Source: Bacillota bacterium (lineage in GTDB: Bacteria; Bacillota; Clostridia; Christensenellales; SZUA-584). Taken from it: DNA of 64,000 nucleotides. This document shows, piece after piece, positions 26,544 to 34,122 of this stretch. The notes under the pieces are model-generated. The model was not told the DNA's origin. It did no database searches and was given only the letters and a program-made list of their open reading frames with translations. Position 1 is the first letter of the stretch, and the number at the start of each line of letters is the position of its first letter. The DNA lies in contig JAEZJG010000022.1 of the NCBI GenBank assembly GCA_023415795.1, positions 62,001-126,000 on the forward strand. The letters are read 5' to 3'. The position numbers and the translations under genes were made by a program.

Positions 26544-27368
26544 ATGCATGCGATGTTTAAAGGAGCGATCAGCTTCGGGCTGGTCAGCATTCCCATCAAG
26601 ATGTTTGCCGCGACGGAGGAGAAGGATATCCGCTTCCGCCAGCTCCACAAGAAATGCCACACCCCGGTGAAATACCAAAAGGTGTGTCCGCTGTGCGGCG
26701 AGGAGTTGAAGCCGGACGATATCGTCAAGGGCTTTGAGTACGAGCCGGGCCAGTTTGTGATCGTGTCGGAAGAGGATCTTGAAACTGCCAAGGCCGAGGT
26801 ACAGGCGCGTACCATCGAGATTGTGGACTTCGTGAACCTCGCGGAGATAGACCCCATCTACTTCGACAAGACGTATTACCTTGCGCCGCAGGCCCAGATC
26901 GCCGCCAGTGCCAAGGCGTACAACCTGCTGCGTGAAGCGATGGCGCGTTCGGGACGCATTGCGGTGGCGCGTGTGACGATGCGAGACAAGCAGACGCTGT
27001 GCGTGCTGCGCATATACGGCGAGGCGATGGTGCTGGAAACGATATTCTACCCGGACGAGATACGCCCCGTGTCTGAGGTGCCTGCGCTGCCACACGAGAT
27101 GAAGACAGACGAGAGGGAGATGGACATTGCCGAAAAGCTGATCGGCAACCTGACTGCGTCGTTCGACCCATCCAAATACACCGACACGTATCGCGAAGCA
27201 CTGCGCCGCATCATTGACGACCGCATTGCGGGAAGGCAGGTGGTGGCACAACCGGATATGCCGGAATCCAACGTGATCGACCTGATGGAGGCGCTGAAGG
27301 CCAGCGTGGAGCGCACGGAGCAGAAGAAAGCGGAGAAGAAAAGCGCACCAAAGAAGCAGGCGAAGTAG
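26544..27368 (+). CDS. ku: Ku protein of bacterial non-homologous end joining
   Basis: A 274-residue protein of normal size for bacterial Ku. It starts with the family signature FKGAISFGLVSIPIKMFAATEEKDIRF and has a small Cys cluster (C38, C48, C51 in KKCHTPVKYQKVCPLCGEEL). The DNA-encircling core includes FEYEPGQFVIVSEEDLE, DPIYFDKTYYLAPQ and an RMTMRDKQ-like strand (RVTMRDKQTLCVLRIYGEAM). A lysine-rich C-terminal tail (KKAEKKSAPKKQAK) follows. It binds broken DNA ends as a homodimer and recruits LigD. The ligase gene starts 1 bp after its stop. An AAAGGA site precedes the ATG. Confidence 0.95.
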   Translation: MHAMFKGAISFGLVSIPIKMFAATEEKDIRFRQLHKKCHTPVKYQKVCPLCGEELKPDDIVKGFEYEPGQFVIVSEEDLETAKAEVQARTIEIVDFVNLAEIDPIYFDKTYYLAPQAQIAASAKAYNLLREAMARSGRIAVARVTMRDKQTLCVLRIYGEAMVLETIFYPDEIRPVSEVPALPHEMKTDEREMDIAEKLIGNLTASFDPSKYTDTYREALRRIIDDRIAGRQVVAQPDMPESNVIDLMEALKASVERTEQKKAEKKSAPKKQAK

Positions 27369-27369
27369 C

Positions 27370-28263
27370 GTGCAAGGCTGCATGGAGCCGGTGCGCGTGC
27401 CCCAGGTGGTGACAGAGCCGGGTTTCGTTCACCAGATCAAATGGGACGGCGTGCGCGGTGTGGCGTTGGTGGACGGCGGCGGCGTGCGCGTGTTCGGCAA
27501 GAGCGGCCGCGAAAGCACGGCGCAGTACCCCGAACTGGCTGCGCTGGCGCGGCAGACAGATGCAACGCAGGCGGTGCTCGACGGAGAAATCGTGGCGTTT
27601 GCAGACGGAAAGCCGTCGTTCTACCATGTGCTCAAACGAAGCCGGTCATACGGGGGGGCAAATGCGTCGCGCTGGCCGGTACGGTATATCGCATTCGATC
27701 TGCTGGAGTTGAACGGACGAAATCTGCGCAATCTGCCGCTGGCGGAGCGGCAAACACTGCTGCGTGCTCACTTCACGCCCAGTCCAATAGCGGCGCTGGC
27801 GGACGATTTTGCGGACGGAGCGGCGCTGTATGCGCTGATGAAACGGGAAAGCATGGAGGGCATCGTCTCCAAGCGGCTGGACAGCGCCTATACAGCGGGC
27901 AAGGCGCACCGCGACTGGTTCAAGGTGAAGACCGCGCGCAAGCTGCTGTGTGCGGTCACGGGGCTGCGCATGAGCGGCGGACAGCCCGCGTCACTGGAAC
28001 TGGCGGTGTATCATGACGGTGTGCTGACGCCCGTGGGGCATGCGGGGTCGGGGCTGACGGACGAGACGCGCCGCCTGCTGCTGGACTACGCGCTGAAGGA
28101 AAGCAGCGGCGTGGGGGGCGATGTGATGCGCGTGCTGCCACGGCTCACATGCTGGGTCAAGTTTGCTGAATGGACGTCGGACGGTACGATGCGTCATCCG
28201 GTGCTGCTGGGCTTCTCCGACCGCCCCGCCGAGGAAGCGACAGGCGCAGAAATCAGCATGTGA
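27370..28263 (+). CDS. ligD: ATP-dependent DNA ligase, stand-alone LigD ligase domain
   Basis: A 297-residue ligase without polymerase or nuclease domains. The adenylation lysine is in motif I, QIKWDGVRG (K24). Further motifs are FGKSGRES (Ia), VLDGEIVAF (III-like), RYIAFDLLELNGRNLRNLPLAER, MEGIVSKRLDSAY (IV) and WFKVKT (V), followed by an OB-fold of about 100 residues with TGLRMSGG. It seals Ku-bound ends. It starts with GTG one base after the Ku stop (an ATG 12 bp later is an alternative), so the two genes are coupled. In many bacteria this domain is fused to the polymerase encoded 250 bp downstream. Confidence 0.92.
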   Translation: MQGCMEPVRVPQVVTEPGFVHQIKWDGVRGVALVDGGGVRVFGKSGRESTAQYPELAALARQTDATQAVLDGEIVAFADGKPSFYHVLKRSRSYGGANASRWPVRYIAFDLLELNGRNLRNLPLAERQTLLRAHFTPSPIAALADDFADGAALYALMKRESMEGIVSKRLDSAYTAGKAHRDWFKVKTARKLLCAVTGLRMSGGQPASLELAVYHDGVLTPVGHAGSGLTDETRRLLLDYALKESSGVGGDVMRVLPRLTCWVKFAEWTSDGTMRHPVLLGFSDRPAEEATGAEISM

Positions 28264-28301
28264 GTGGATGCGTCTGAAGAATTAAAGGTCGTCTCCGACG
28301 G

Positions 28302-28462
28302 CCAAGAACCTTTTTTGAGGAAAAAGGTTCTTGAAACTCCAAAAACCTTCATTGTGCTGGGTTTAGTACTAATACTGTACGGAAAATGCCTTTTGGCATT
28401 TTCCTGAAGGGATTCTCAAGGGACGTGTCCCTTGAGCGGGATGCAGGGCAGAGCCCTGCGGT
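28302..28462 (+). repeat. Intergenic repeat family 2: chain of four hairpins
   Basis: Four successive stem-loops are seen: AAGAACCTTTTT/AAAAAGGTTCTT (28304-28332), GGAAAATGCC/GGCATTTTCC (28381-28404), TCAAGGGAC/GTCCCTTGA within GGGATTCTCAAGGG (from 28409), and GCAGGGC/GCCCTGC (ending near 28459). The GGGATTCTCAAGGG core recurs at 62669-62727. The element lies inside the ligD operon, between ligase and polymerase genes. The first hairpin could act as a weak terminator. Confidence 0.78.
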
Positions 28463-28508
28463 CGTAAATACCAATGCAATCTTAAAAAACAACAGGAGCC
28501 ATATCCAA

Positions 28509-29381
28509 ATGAAGCTCTCGGTCAAGGAACGCGAGATCACGCTAAACAACCCGGACAAACCGTACTGGCCGGAGATCGGCGTGACCAAGGCGGAATACCT
28601 CAAAGCACTGGCGGGGCTCGCCCCGTATCTGCTGCCGCACACATCGGGCAAACCGCTCACCTGCCTGCGCTATCCGCACGGCGTGGGCACAGACTTCTTT
28701 TATCAGAAGCGCCCGCCTAAAGGTGCGCCCGAATGGGTGAAAACGGTGACGGCAGACGGCGACGAGTTCATTGATTTGAACAGCGTGGAAACGCTGGTGT
28801 GGCTGGGCACGATGGCCGCGCTTGAGTTCCACACGCCGTTTGGGGAGGCCGACGGCACACTAACCGCGCTGGTGTTCGACCTCGACCCCTCGGAAGGGCA
28901 GACGTTCGAGGACGTGCGCGAGTGCGCGCTGATTGTGCACAACACGCTGCAAGGACTGGGCATCGTGAGCTATGCCAAAACTTCGGGCGCATCGGGGCTG
29001 CAGGTGTATATCCCCACGCGACGCATGACGTTCACCGAAGGGAGGAAGATCAACCTGTTCTTCGGGCAGTACTTCGCGTCGCGCTATCCCAATCAGATGA
29101 CGGTGGAGCGCATCGTCAAGAACCGGGGACGCAAGCTTTACTTCGATTATCTTCAGATGGGACCGGGAAAGAGCATCGTGTCGGTGTACTCGCCCCGTGC
29201 GGTGGCCTGCGGTGCTGTCTCCATGCCGGTGACGTGGGACGAGTTGGCCAGAGGTGCACTGCCGTGTGACTTCAACCTCACAAACGCGGTGCAGCGGCTG
29301 GAACGCACGGGCGATCTTTTCGCGCCCATGCTGCGCGAGGGCACCGCAATACCCGCGCTGGAGGAGATACTGAAACGCTAG
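28509..29381 (+). CDS. ligD: LigD-type polymerase/primase domain protein (stand-alone PolDom)
   Basis: A 290-residue archaeo-eukaryotic-primase-type polymerase from the ATG at 28509, with CAGGAG upstream. A longer open frame reads through repeat family 2 and is rejected. The metal-binding Asp pair lies in LVFDLDPSEG. The nucleotide-binding loop reads KTSGASGLQVYIP, where Mycobacterium-type enzymes have His instead of Gln. The third block is FDYLQMGPGKSIVSVYSPRA. It fills gaps with ribo- or deoxynucleotides during end joining. It completes a three-protein NHEJ set with Ku and the ligase; no phosphoesterase domain is seen. Confidence 0.93.
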   Translation: MKLSVKEREITLNNPDKPYWPEIGVTKAEYLKALAGLAPYLLPHTSGKPLTCLRYPHGVGTDFFYQKRPPKGAPEWVKTVTADGDEFIDLNSVETLVWLGTMAALEFHTPFGEADGTLTALVFDLDPSEGQTFEDVRECALIVHNTLQGLGIVSYAKTSGASGLQVYIPTRRMTFTEGRKINLFFGQYFASRYPNQMTVERIVKNRGRKLYFDYLQMGPGKSIVSVYSPRAVACGAVSMPVTWDELARGALPCDFNLTNAVQRLERTGDLFAPMLREGTAIPALEEILKR

Positions 29382-29434
29382 GCGATGGCTTTGGCGGTAA
29401 CGGCAAAGGTCGCAGTACGCTGTCCCGCACCCGG

Positions 29435-29465
29435 CTGGAGACCAGTCTCCAGACCCCTTTTTTAT
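29435..29465 (+). terminator. Rho-independent terminator of the NHEJ genes
   Basis: CTGGAGA pairs with TCTCCAG around a short CCAG loop region and is followed, after ACCCC, by TTTTTTAT. It lies 53 bp after the polymerase stop. Confidence 0.75.
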
Positions 29466-29530
29466 ATTACTAAATTGAATAATACTTGACAAACGCGTCA
29501 TGGAACTGATACGCTACTAATATCACAGAC

Positions 29531-29700
29531 ATAAAGGAGTCACACAAGAGCCGATGAAGAGACAGTAATCCGACAATTGAAAAGCTGCAAAGCGATTTTT
29601 TGAGGGTTACTGTATGCATATATGGATATTAGGGCGGCTTTTGTGCCGCCGTGTGGTGTGCGCGCATGCCGTAATCCTCTCTGTAAAGGAGTGGATTTTT
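29531..29700 (+). promoter_or_regulatory. Structured leader of the ABC-F gene, possible translation-dependent attenuator
   Basis: AAAGGAG is followed by a four-codon open frame, ATG AAG AGA CAG TAA (29553-29567). The codons overlap ACAGTAATCC, which can pair with GGGTTACTGT about 35 bases later. A GGCGGC/GCCGCC hairpin follows, and then a second AAGGAG before the ABC-F start. Short leader peptides plus competing hairpins are known to control antibiotic-induced ABC-F genes. The regulatory role here is inferred only. Confidence 0.4.
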
Positions 29701-31173
29701 TTGTTATTGGAGATAAACAAGCTGGAAATGAACTTTGGCGCCAGAAAGCTGTTCTCGCTGGAACGGCTGGCGCTGTACGCAGGGGATAAGGTGGCAGTGG
29801 TGGGCGCGAACGGCGCAGGCAAAACCACGCTGCTGCGGTTGATTGCGGGAGAGCTGCAGCCGGACGCGGGGCGCGTGGCGGTGCGCGGCCATGTGAGCGT
29901 TATCCCGCAGCTGGGCGCACCCGAGAATGGAGAGGATGGCGTGCGCGTTGCCGAGCGGCTGGGCTTTGCGCTGGACGGCGCGTTCAGCGGGGGAGAGCGC
30001 ACCAAGGCACTGATTGCCGAAGCGTTTGCGGCACAGCCCGACCTGCTGCTGGCCGACGAGCCCACGACCAACCTCGACATCGAGGGCATCACGCGGCTGG
30101 AGAACATGCTCCGCGCGTTTCGGGGCGGGCTGCTGCTGATATCGCATGACCGCATGCTGCTGGAAAACGTGTGTGGCAAGGTGCTGGAGCTGGATGGCGG
30201 CGTGTTCACGCTATACGGCTGCGGCTTTGCCGAATACATGACGCAGAAGGAGCGTGAAAGGGCGACGCAGGAGTCGCGCTACGACGCTTATACCGCTGAA
30301 CGCGAAAGACTGAAGCGTGTGGCGGCGGAGAAGGCGCAGCAGTCCGCGAGCGTCAAGAAAACGCCGGGACGCATGGGCAACTCGGAGGCGCGGCTGCACA
30401 AGATGGGCGGTCAGAAGCAGAAGGAGAAGCTGGACCGCGCCGCCAAAGCGGCCAAAAGCCGCCTTGAGCAAATCGAGAAGGTGGAGAAGCCGTGGCAGCA
30501 AAAGCCCATCGCGTTCGATATCCACACCGGCGCGGTGCACAGCCCGGTGCTGGTGAGATTGGAGGGCGTGTCGGTGAGGTATGGCGGGCGCATAGTGCTG
30601 GATGACTGCTGCTTCGCCATCCCCAACGGCAGCAAGACAGCGCTGGTGGGCGCGAACGGCGCGGGCAAGACCACGCTGCTGAACATGATTGCGGAGCGGG
30701 GCGAAGGCATACACATCTGCGCGGGGCTCAAGATCGGCTATTACCGCCAGGACACCGGCGGATTGGATGACAGTGAAAGTCTGCTGCAAAATGCGATGGC
30801 GCATGCGGTGTATGACGAGACGTTTGTGCGCACGATACTGGCAAGGTTGCTGTTTCGGCGCGACGAGCTGCACCAGCGCGCGGCTGTGCTGAGCGGGGGA
30901 GAGCGTCTCAAACTGTCGCTTGCGGCTATACTGCTCAGCGACTTCAACCTGCTGATACTGGATGAGCCGACCAACTTTCTGGATATCGGCTCGCGGCAGG
31001 CGCTGACGGATGTGCTGGCAGCCTACCCCGGCACGGTGCTGTTTGCCTCTCACGACAGGGCGTTCATATCTGCCGTGTCCAACCGTATAATTTCCATAGA
31101 GAATGCACAAGTTCGTACCTTTGAGGGAGATTTTGACGCATTTTTGGTAACGCCCCACCCACAAAGGGCTTAA
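29701..31173 (+). CDS. ABC-F ATPase, probable ribosome-protection or translation factor
   Basis: A 490-residue soluble protein from a TTG at 29701 with AAGGAG nine bases upstream; a frame from 29614 reads through the leader hairpin. It has two ATPase domains and no membrane segments. Domain 1 has Walker A GANGAGKTTLL (about residues 35-45), signature FSGGER and Walker B LLLADEPTTNLD. The inter-domain linker is charged and helical (about residues 190-280). Domain 2 has GANGAGKTTLL, LSGGERLKLSL and LLILDEPTNFLD. ABC-F proteins bind the ribosomal E site; those of this layout often dislodge antibiotics. The isolated gene and regulated leader favour a resistance-type role, but specificity cannot be read. 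Confidence 0.87.
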   Translation: MLLEINKLEMNFGARKLFSLERLALYAGDKVAVVGANGAGKTTLLRLIAGELQPDAGRVAVRGHVSVIPQLGAPENGEDGVRVAERLGFALDGAFSGGERTKALIAEAFAAQPDLLLADEPTTNLDIEGITRLENMLRAFRGGLLLISHDRMLLENVCGKVLELDGGVFTLYGCGFAEYMTQKERERATQESRYDAYTAERERLKRVAAEKAQQSASVKKTPGRMGNSEARLHKMGGQKQKEKLDRAAKAAKSRLEQIEKVEKPWQQKPIAFDIHTGAVHSPVLVRLEGVSVRYGGRIVLDDCCFAIPNGSKTALVGANGAGKTTLLNMIAERGEGIHICAGLKIGYYRQDTGGLDDSESLLQNAMAHAVYDETFVRTILARLLFRRDELHQRAAVLSGGERLKLSLAAILLSDFNLLILDEPTNFLDIGSRQALTDVLAAYPGTVLFASHDRAFISAVSNRIISIENAQVRTFEGDFDAFLVTPHPQRA

Positions 31174-31200
31174 ATGTTGTATTTTAAGCGCACTTTGTGG
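31159..31200 (+). other. Long imperfect inverted repeat overlapping the ABC-F stop codon
   Basis: CCACAAAG then GCTTAAA pairs with TTTAAGC then CTTTGTGG, 15 base pairs with a small asymmetric bulge. It spans the last codons of the ABC-F gene and the -35 region of the next promoter. There is no T tract, so a simple terminator is not certain. Confidence 0.55.
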
Positions 31201-31206
31201 TATAAT
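31177..31206 (+). promoter_or_regulatory. Candidate sigma-A promoter of the peptidoglycan-binding protein gene
   Basis: TTGTAT is followed after 18 bases by a perfect TATAAT at 31201-31206. It lies about 30 bases upstream of the ATG and overlaps the inverted repeat. Confidence 0.5.
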
Positions 31207-31236
31207 TCAAAAAAACTATAGGAAGTGATCCTGCAT

Positions 31237-32004
31237 ATGAAAAAGATAACACTGATCCTGCTCATGATCGTGCTCGTCTTCTCGGTAGGCGTGCCGGTAT
31301 CACTGGGTGCGCCCGAAGGCTTTCAGATGCTGATGCTCGACAGCAGCGGCCAGGATGTTTTTCGTGTCCAGATGCGCCTGCGGGACCTTGGTTATTTGAA
31401 CTACCGCCCAACGGGTATGTATAAAGGCATGACACAGGCTGCAGTCACTGAGTTTCAGGATAAAAACGGTCTTGATAAGGACGGCAGACTGGGTGTGGAA
31501 TCGTACGATAAGCTGTTCGCAATGGACGCGGTGAGAAAGCCCCTGAGCCCCGGCGTGGTTCCGCCGTCTGGTCCGGCACTGACGGGCAATGCGCCCTCGC
31601 CCGGCGAAGCGGCAGATTGGACGAGCGTGGTGAGTGCGGCAATTCCGGTGGACACAACCTTTACCATCACTGACTACAACAGCGGAGAAGCTTTCACCGT
31701 TAAACGAACGGGCGGCACAGGGCATGCGGATGTGGAGACGGTGGACGGCGCTTCGACAGCAGCGTTTTTGAAATGCTTTGGCGGCTCGTTTACGTGGGAG
31801 AAGCGTCCGGTGTTGGTGACAGCGGGCGACAAAACCTATGCGGCATCGCTGCTGGGGCACACTGGCGGTGCGGATGCCGTTGCTAATAACGAAATGGTGG
31901 GACATGCCTGTCTTTACTTCACAGGCAGCTCATCGGATGTGCTGGGCTTTTTGGACAAGGAGCATGCGCGCAATGTGTTGGTGGCGGCGGGGCAGCTGTC
32001 TTAA
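31237..32004 (+). CDS. Exported peptidoglycan-binding-domain protein
   Basis: A 255-residue protein from the ATG at 31237 (MKKITLILLMIVLVFSVGV), chosen because it begins a classic signal peptide cleaved near LGAPEG. A GTG 12 bp earlier is the alternative. Residues about 35-95 are a PG_binding_1 domain (DVFRVQMRLRDLGYLN, TQAAVTEFQDKNGLDKDG). After a Pro/Gly linker, a C-terminal domain of about 125 residues has GTGHADVETVDG, FTWEKRPVLVTAGDKTYAASLLGH and GHACLYFTGSS. I remember this domain from clostridial cell-wall or spore proteins but know no assigned activity. It would act outside the membrane. A terminator follows. Confidence 0.82.
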   Translation: MKKITLILLMIVLVFSVGVPVSLGAPEGFQMLMLDSSGQDVFRVQMRLRDLGYLNYRPTGMYKGMTQAAVTEFQDKNGLDKDGRLGVESYDKLFAMDAVRKPLSPGVVPPSGPALTGNAPSPGEAADWTSVVSAAIPVDTTFTITDYNSGEAFTVKRTGGTGHADVETVDGASTAAFLKCFGGSFTWEKRPVLVTAGDKTYAASLLGHTGGADAVANNEMVGHACLYFTGSSSDVLGFLDKEHARNVLVAAGQLS

Positions 32005-32050
32005 ACAAACAACACTATCCAATAGACGCGGACAATATAACGACATTCAT

Positions 32051-32075
32051 AAAAAAGTCCTTAGGGGCTTTTTTA
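32051..32075 (+). terminator. Rho-independent terminator after the peptidoglycan-binding protein gene
   Basis: AAAAAAGTCC pairs with GGGCTTTTTT around a TTAG loop and ends in a T-rich run. The remaining 240 bp to the next gene show no further feature I can support. Confidence 0.8.
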
Positions 32076-32317
32076 TTTTACCCACGGTTTATCGTATTTG
32101 GTGGAAAGATACTAAAAAATGGAGCTAATTTTCCTGTAAAATGATAGAAGAGGGATTGATGTTGTTTACTTCCCTTACACAAAGGGTACTTCGTCCACTC
32201 TGATTAATCAGGTGTTAAATAGATTGAGAGGATAACATAAGACATCACTATTGATAGCCATGTGAGCATACCAAACTAGTTTTACACAGTTCGGCTTTGC
32301 AAGGCGATATAGTTAAT

Positions 32318-32815
32318 CTAAACCACAGAACACAGCACGATCACTTGATAGGGTGTGGTTTGTGGCGGCAGGCTGCGCGTGGTGGCGCCGTAAACCACCG
32401 TAAGATCGCGCCCGACTGGCTTGCCTGAGAAAGCCTGCCCGTTTTCCAGCACCACCAGCGTGCCGGGACCAATGTTCAGCTTCAAGTCGCCGTCAGCAGA
32501 GATAAGCTCGCGTCCGAAGTAATCCACCTTCACATGCCGATTTGGAACATTTCTAGCCATCACGATGGCTGTATATTGCGGCGGATAAATCATCGGAACG
32601 GGAGCTGCCGCATCGTAGAATCCCGTAATGTTGTCGCCGCGCTTCACCATCACATGATCCACAAAGTATGTATCCGGCATCACCACAAAGTTGACTGTCT
32701 GACCGCGGCTGTCGGCTAGCGTCATCAGCTTCACACAGCCGGTTGGTTCGGCGGCTTCCCGCCAGAAATCCTGAATATCCATGACAGTGCCGGAAAATGA
32801 TCCGTATACGCCCAT
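32318..32815 (-). CDS. Conserved hypothetical protein
   Basis: A 165-residue soluble protein without signal peptide or membrane helix. It looks all-beta, with repeated short strands: GSFSGTVMDI, GQTVNFVVMPDTYFVD, RGDNITGFYDA, a YPPQYTAIVMA segment, VDYFGRELISADGDLKLNIG and VVYGATTRSLPPQTTPYQVIVL at the end. The YPPQY and VVYGATTRS blocks look strongly constrained, and I recall similar proteins from other Clostridia, but no function is known to me. It is transcribed against both neighbours and is probably monocistronic. Codon use looks like that of the surrounding genes. Confidence 0.72.
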   Translation of the reverse strand: MGVYGSFSGTVMDIQDFWREAAEPTGCVKLMTLADSRGQTVNFVVMPDTYFVDHVMVKRGDNITGFYDAAAPVPMIYPPQYTAIVMARNVPNRHVKVDYFGRELISADGDLKLNIGPGTLVVLENGQAFSGKPVGRDLTVVYGATTRSLPPQTTPYQVIVLCSVV

Positions 32816-32999
32816 AGCCGCATCTCCATTCTAAGTCGTTTTATATATGATATGAAATCAATTTTTATTTGCGCCAGACAAAGTGGCTACTTTTGTAGAT
32901 AGTGTATATAGGTGGAATTAATAATTAGATAAGCATAAATAAATACTGACTGTTATAAAAAATCGAAGAAAAAGTCTGGTAATCAACACATCTATCTGT

Positions 33000-33029
33000 T
33001 ATAATGTGTTTAATTTATACGTATAAATT
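33000..33029 (+). promoter_or_regulatory. Promoter -10 and LacI-type operator of the sugar locus (site 1)
   Basis: A perfect TATAAT (33000-33005) is followed seven bases later by an 18-bp perfect palindrome, AATTTATACGTATAAATT (33012-33029), which would cover the transcription start. The -35 box is weak (TGGTAA at 32977). A central CG in an AT-rich palindrome is typical of LacI-family operators. The same TTTATACGTATAAA core recurs at 43182, and near-copies lie at 36801 and 36858. Confidence 0.7.
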
Positions 33030-33057
33030 TTATAAACCCACCAAGGAGTCTTTAATA

Positions 33058-34098
33058 TTGAAAGCATGTGTTTTGCACAATGTTGCTGACCTGAGATACG
33101 AAGACGTTCTCGTGCCGCATCCTAAGACGGGCGAAGTTCTTATGAAGGTTAAAGCTTGTGGTGTATGCGGCTCCGACATTCAGCGCGTTTGGGAGAAAGG
33201 TACTTATTCTTTCCCCACTATACCCGGACATGAGTTTGCGGGCGAAATTGTGGCGGTGTCGGATGAAGAAAACGACGGATTCATTGGCAAGAAGGCAGCT
33301 GTATTCCCGCTTCTGCCGTGCCGCCGCTGCGAGGCTTGTGAGATCGGTGAGTTTGCCCAGTGTAAAAACTACAACTACTTTGGTTCACGCTGCGACGGTG
33401 CATTTGCAGAATATATCAGCGTGCCGGTTTGGAATCTTGTACCTGTACCGGACTCTCTGTCGTATGAAGCGGCGGCCATGACAGAACCGGCAGCGGTTGC
33501 AGTACACGCGCTGAGGCAGGCGGGCATATCCGTAGGGGACAACGTCGTGGTATTCGGCGCGGGTCCCATTGGGTTGATGCTGGCCAGCTGGGCAGCCATA
33601 TGGGGAGCGGACAAAACGATACTGGTTGAAATTGACAAGACAAAGATTGCGTTCGCGAAGGAATGCGGCTTTGAGCACATTATCGATTCGGGTGAAGAGG
33701 ACGCAGTGCAGGAGGTCATGCGGCTGACCAATGGGCGCGGTGCGGATGTTGCTGTTGAAGGCGCAGGCGTTTCCATGACACTTGAGCAGAGCCTAAAATG
33801 TACGCGAATGTTTGGTAAAGTGGTGGCAATGGGCAACCCCATCAAGGAGATGATGCTGTCGCAGAAGGGCTATTGGGAGCTGCTCCGCAAGCAGCTAAAG
33901 GTGAGCGGCACATGGAATTCAAGCTTCTCCGGCATACCGAGAAACGAATGGGAGCTGTCTGTCCGTTATATGGCTGAGGGCAAGCTGAATGTGGAGCGCT
34001 TTATTACTCACAGAGTATCTTTGGAAGAATGTCCGGATGCGCTGCGGATGATGCGGGACAAAACGGAATTCTACAACAAGGTTATGGTAGTGATTTAA
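33058..34098 (+). CDS. Zinc-dependent medium-chain alcohol/polyol dehydrogenase (GatD-like)
   Basis: A 346-residue MDR enzyme from a TTG at 33058 with AAGGAG nine bases upstream; the frame upstream to 33004 overlaps the operator. The catalytic zinc site is CGVCGSD with GHEFAGE, and the structural zinc site has four Cys in PCRRCEACEIGEFAQC. The Rossmann block is VFGAGPIGLMLASWAA. Overall it most resembles galactitol-1-phosphate or sorbitol dehydrogenases. It would oxidise a polyol or sugar alcohol (or reduce a ketose) with NAD. It is the first gene of the locus, behind the palindromic operator, and is followed 24 bp later by a second dehydrogenase. Confidence 0.88.
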   Translation: MKACVLHNVADLRYEDVLVPHPKTGEVLMKVKACGVCGSDIQRVWEKGTYSFPTIPGHEFAGEIVAVSDEENDGFIGKKAAVFPLLPCRRCEACEIGEFAQCKNYNYFGSRCDGAFAEYISVPVWNLVPVPDSLSYEAAAMTEPAAVAVHALRQAGISVGDNVVVFGAGPIGLMLASWAAIWGADKTILVEIDKTKIAFAKECGFEHIIDSGEEDAVQEVMRLTNGRGADVAVEGAGVSMTLEQSLKCTRMFGKVVAMGNPIKEMMLSQKGYWELLRKQLKVSGTWNSSFSGIPRNEWELSVRYMAEGKLNVERFITHRVSLEECPDALRMMRDKTEFYNKVMVVI

Positions 34099-34122
34099 TT
34101 ATTATTTGGGAGGTATACGCCA

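Noticed and set aside
28386..28508. N-terminal extension of the LigD polymerase frame
   Set aside because: These codons read through repeat family 2; the downstream ATG has a CAGGAG site and aligns with the family start.
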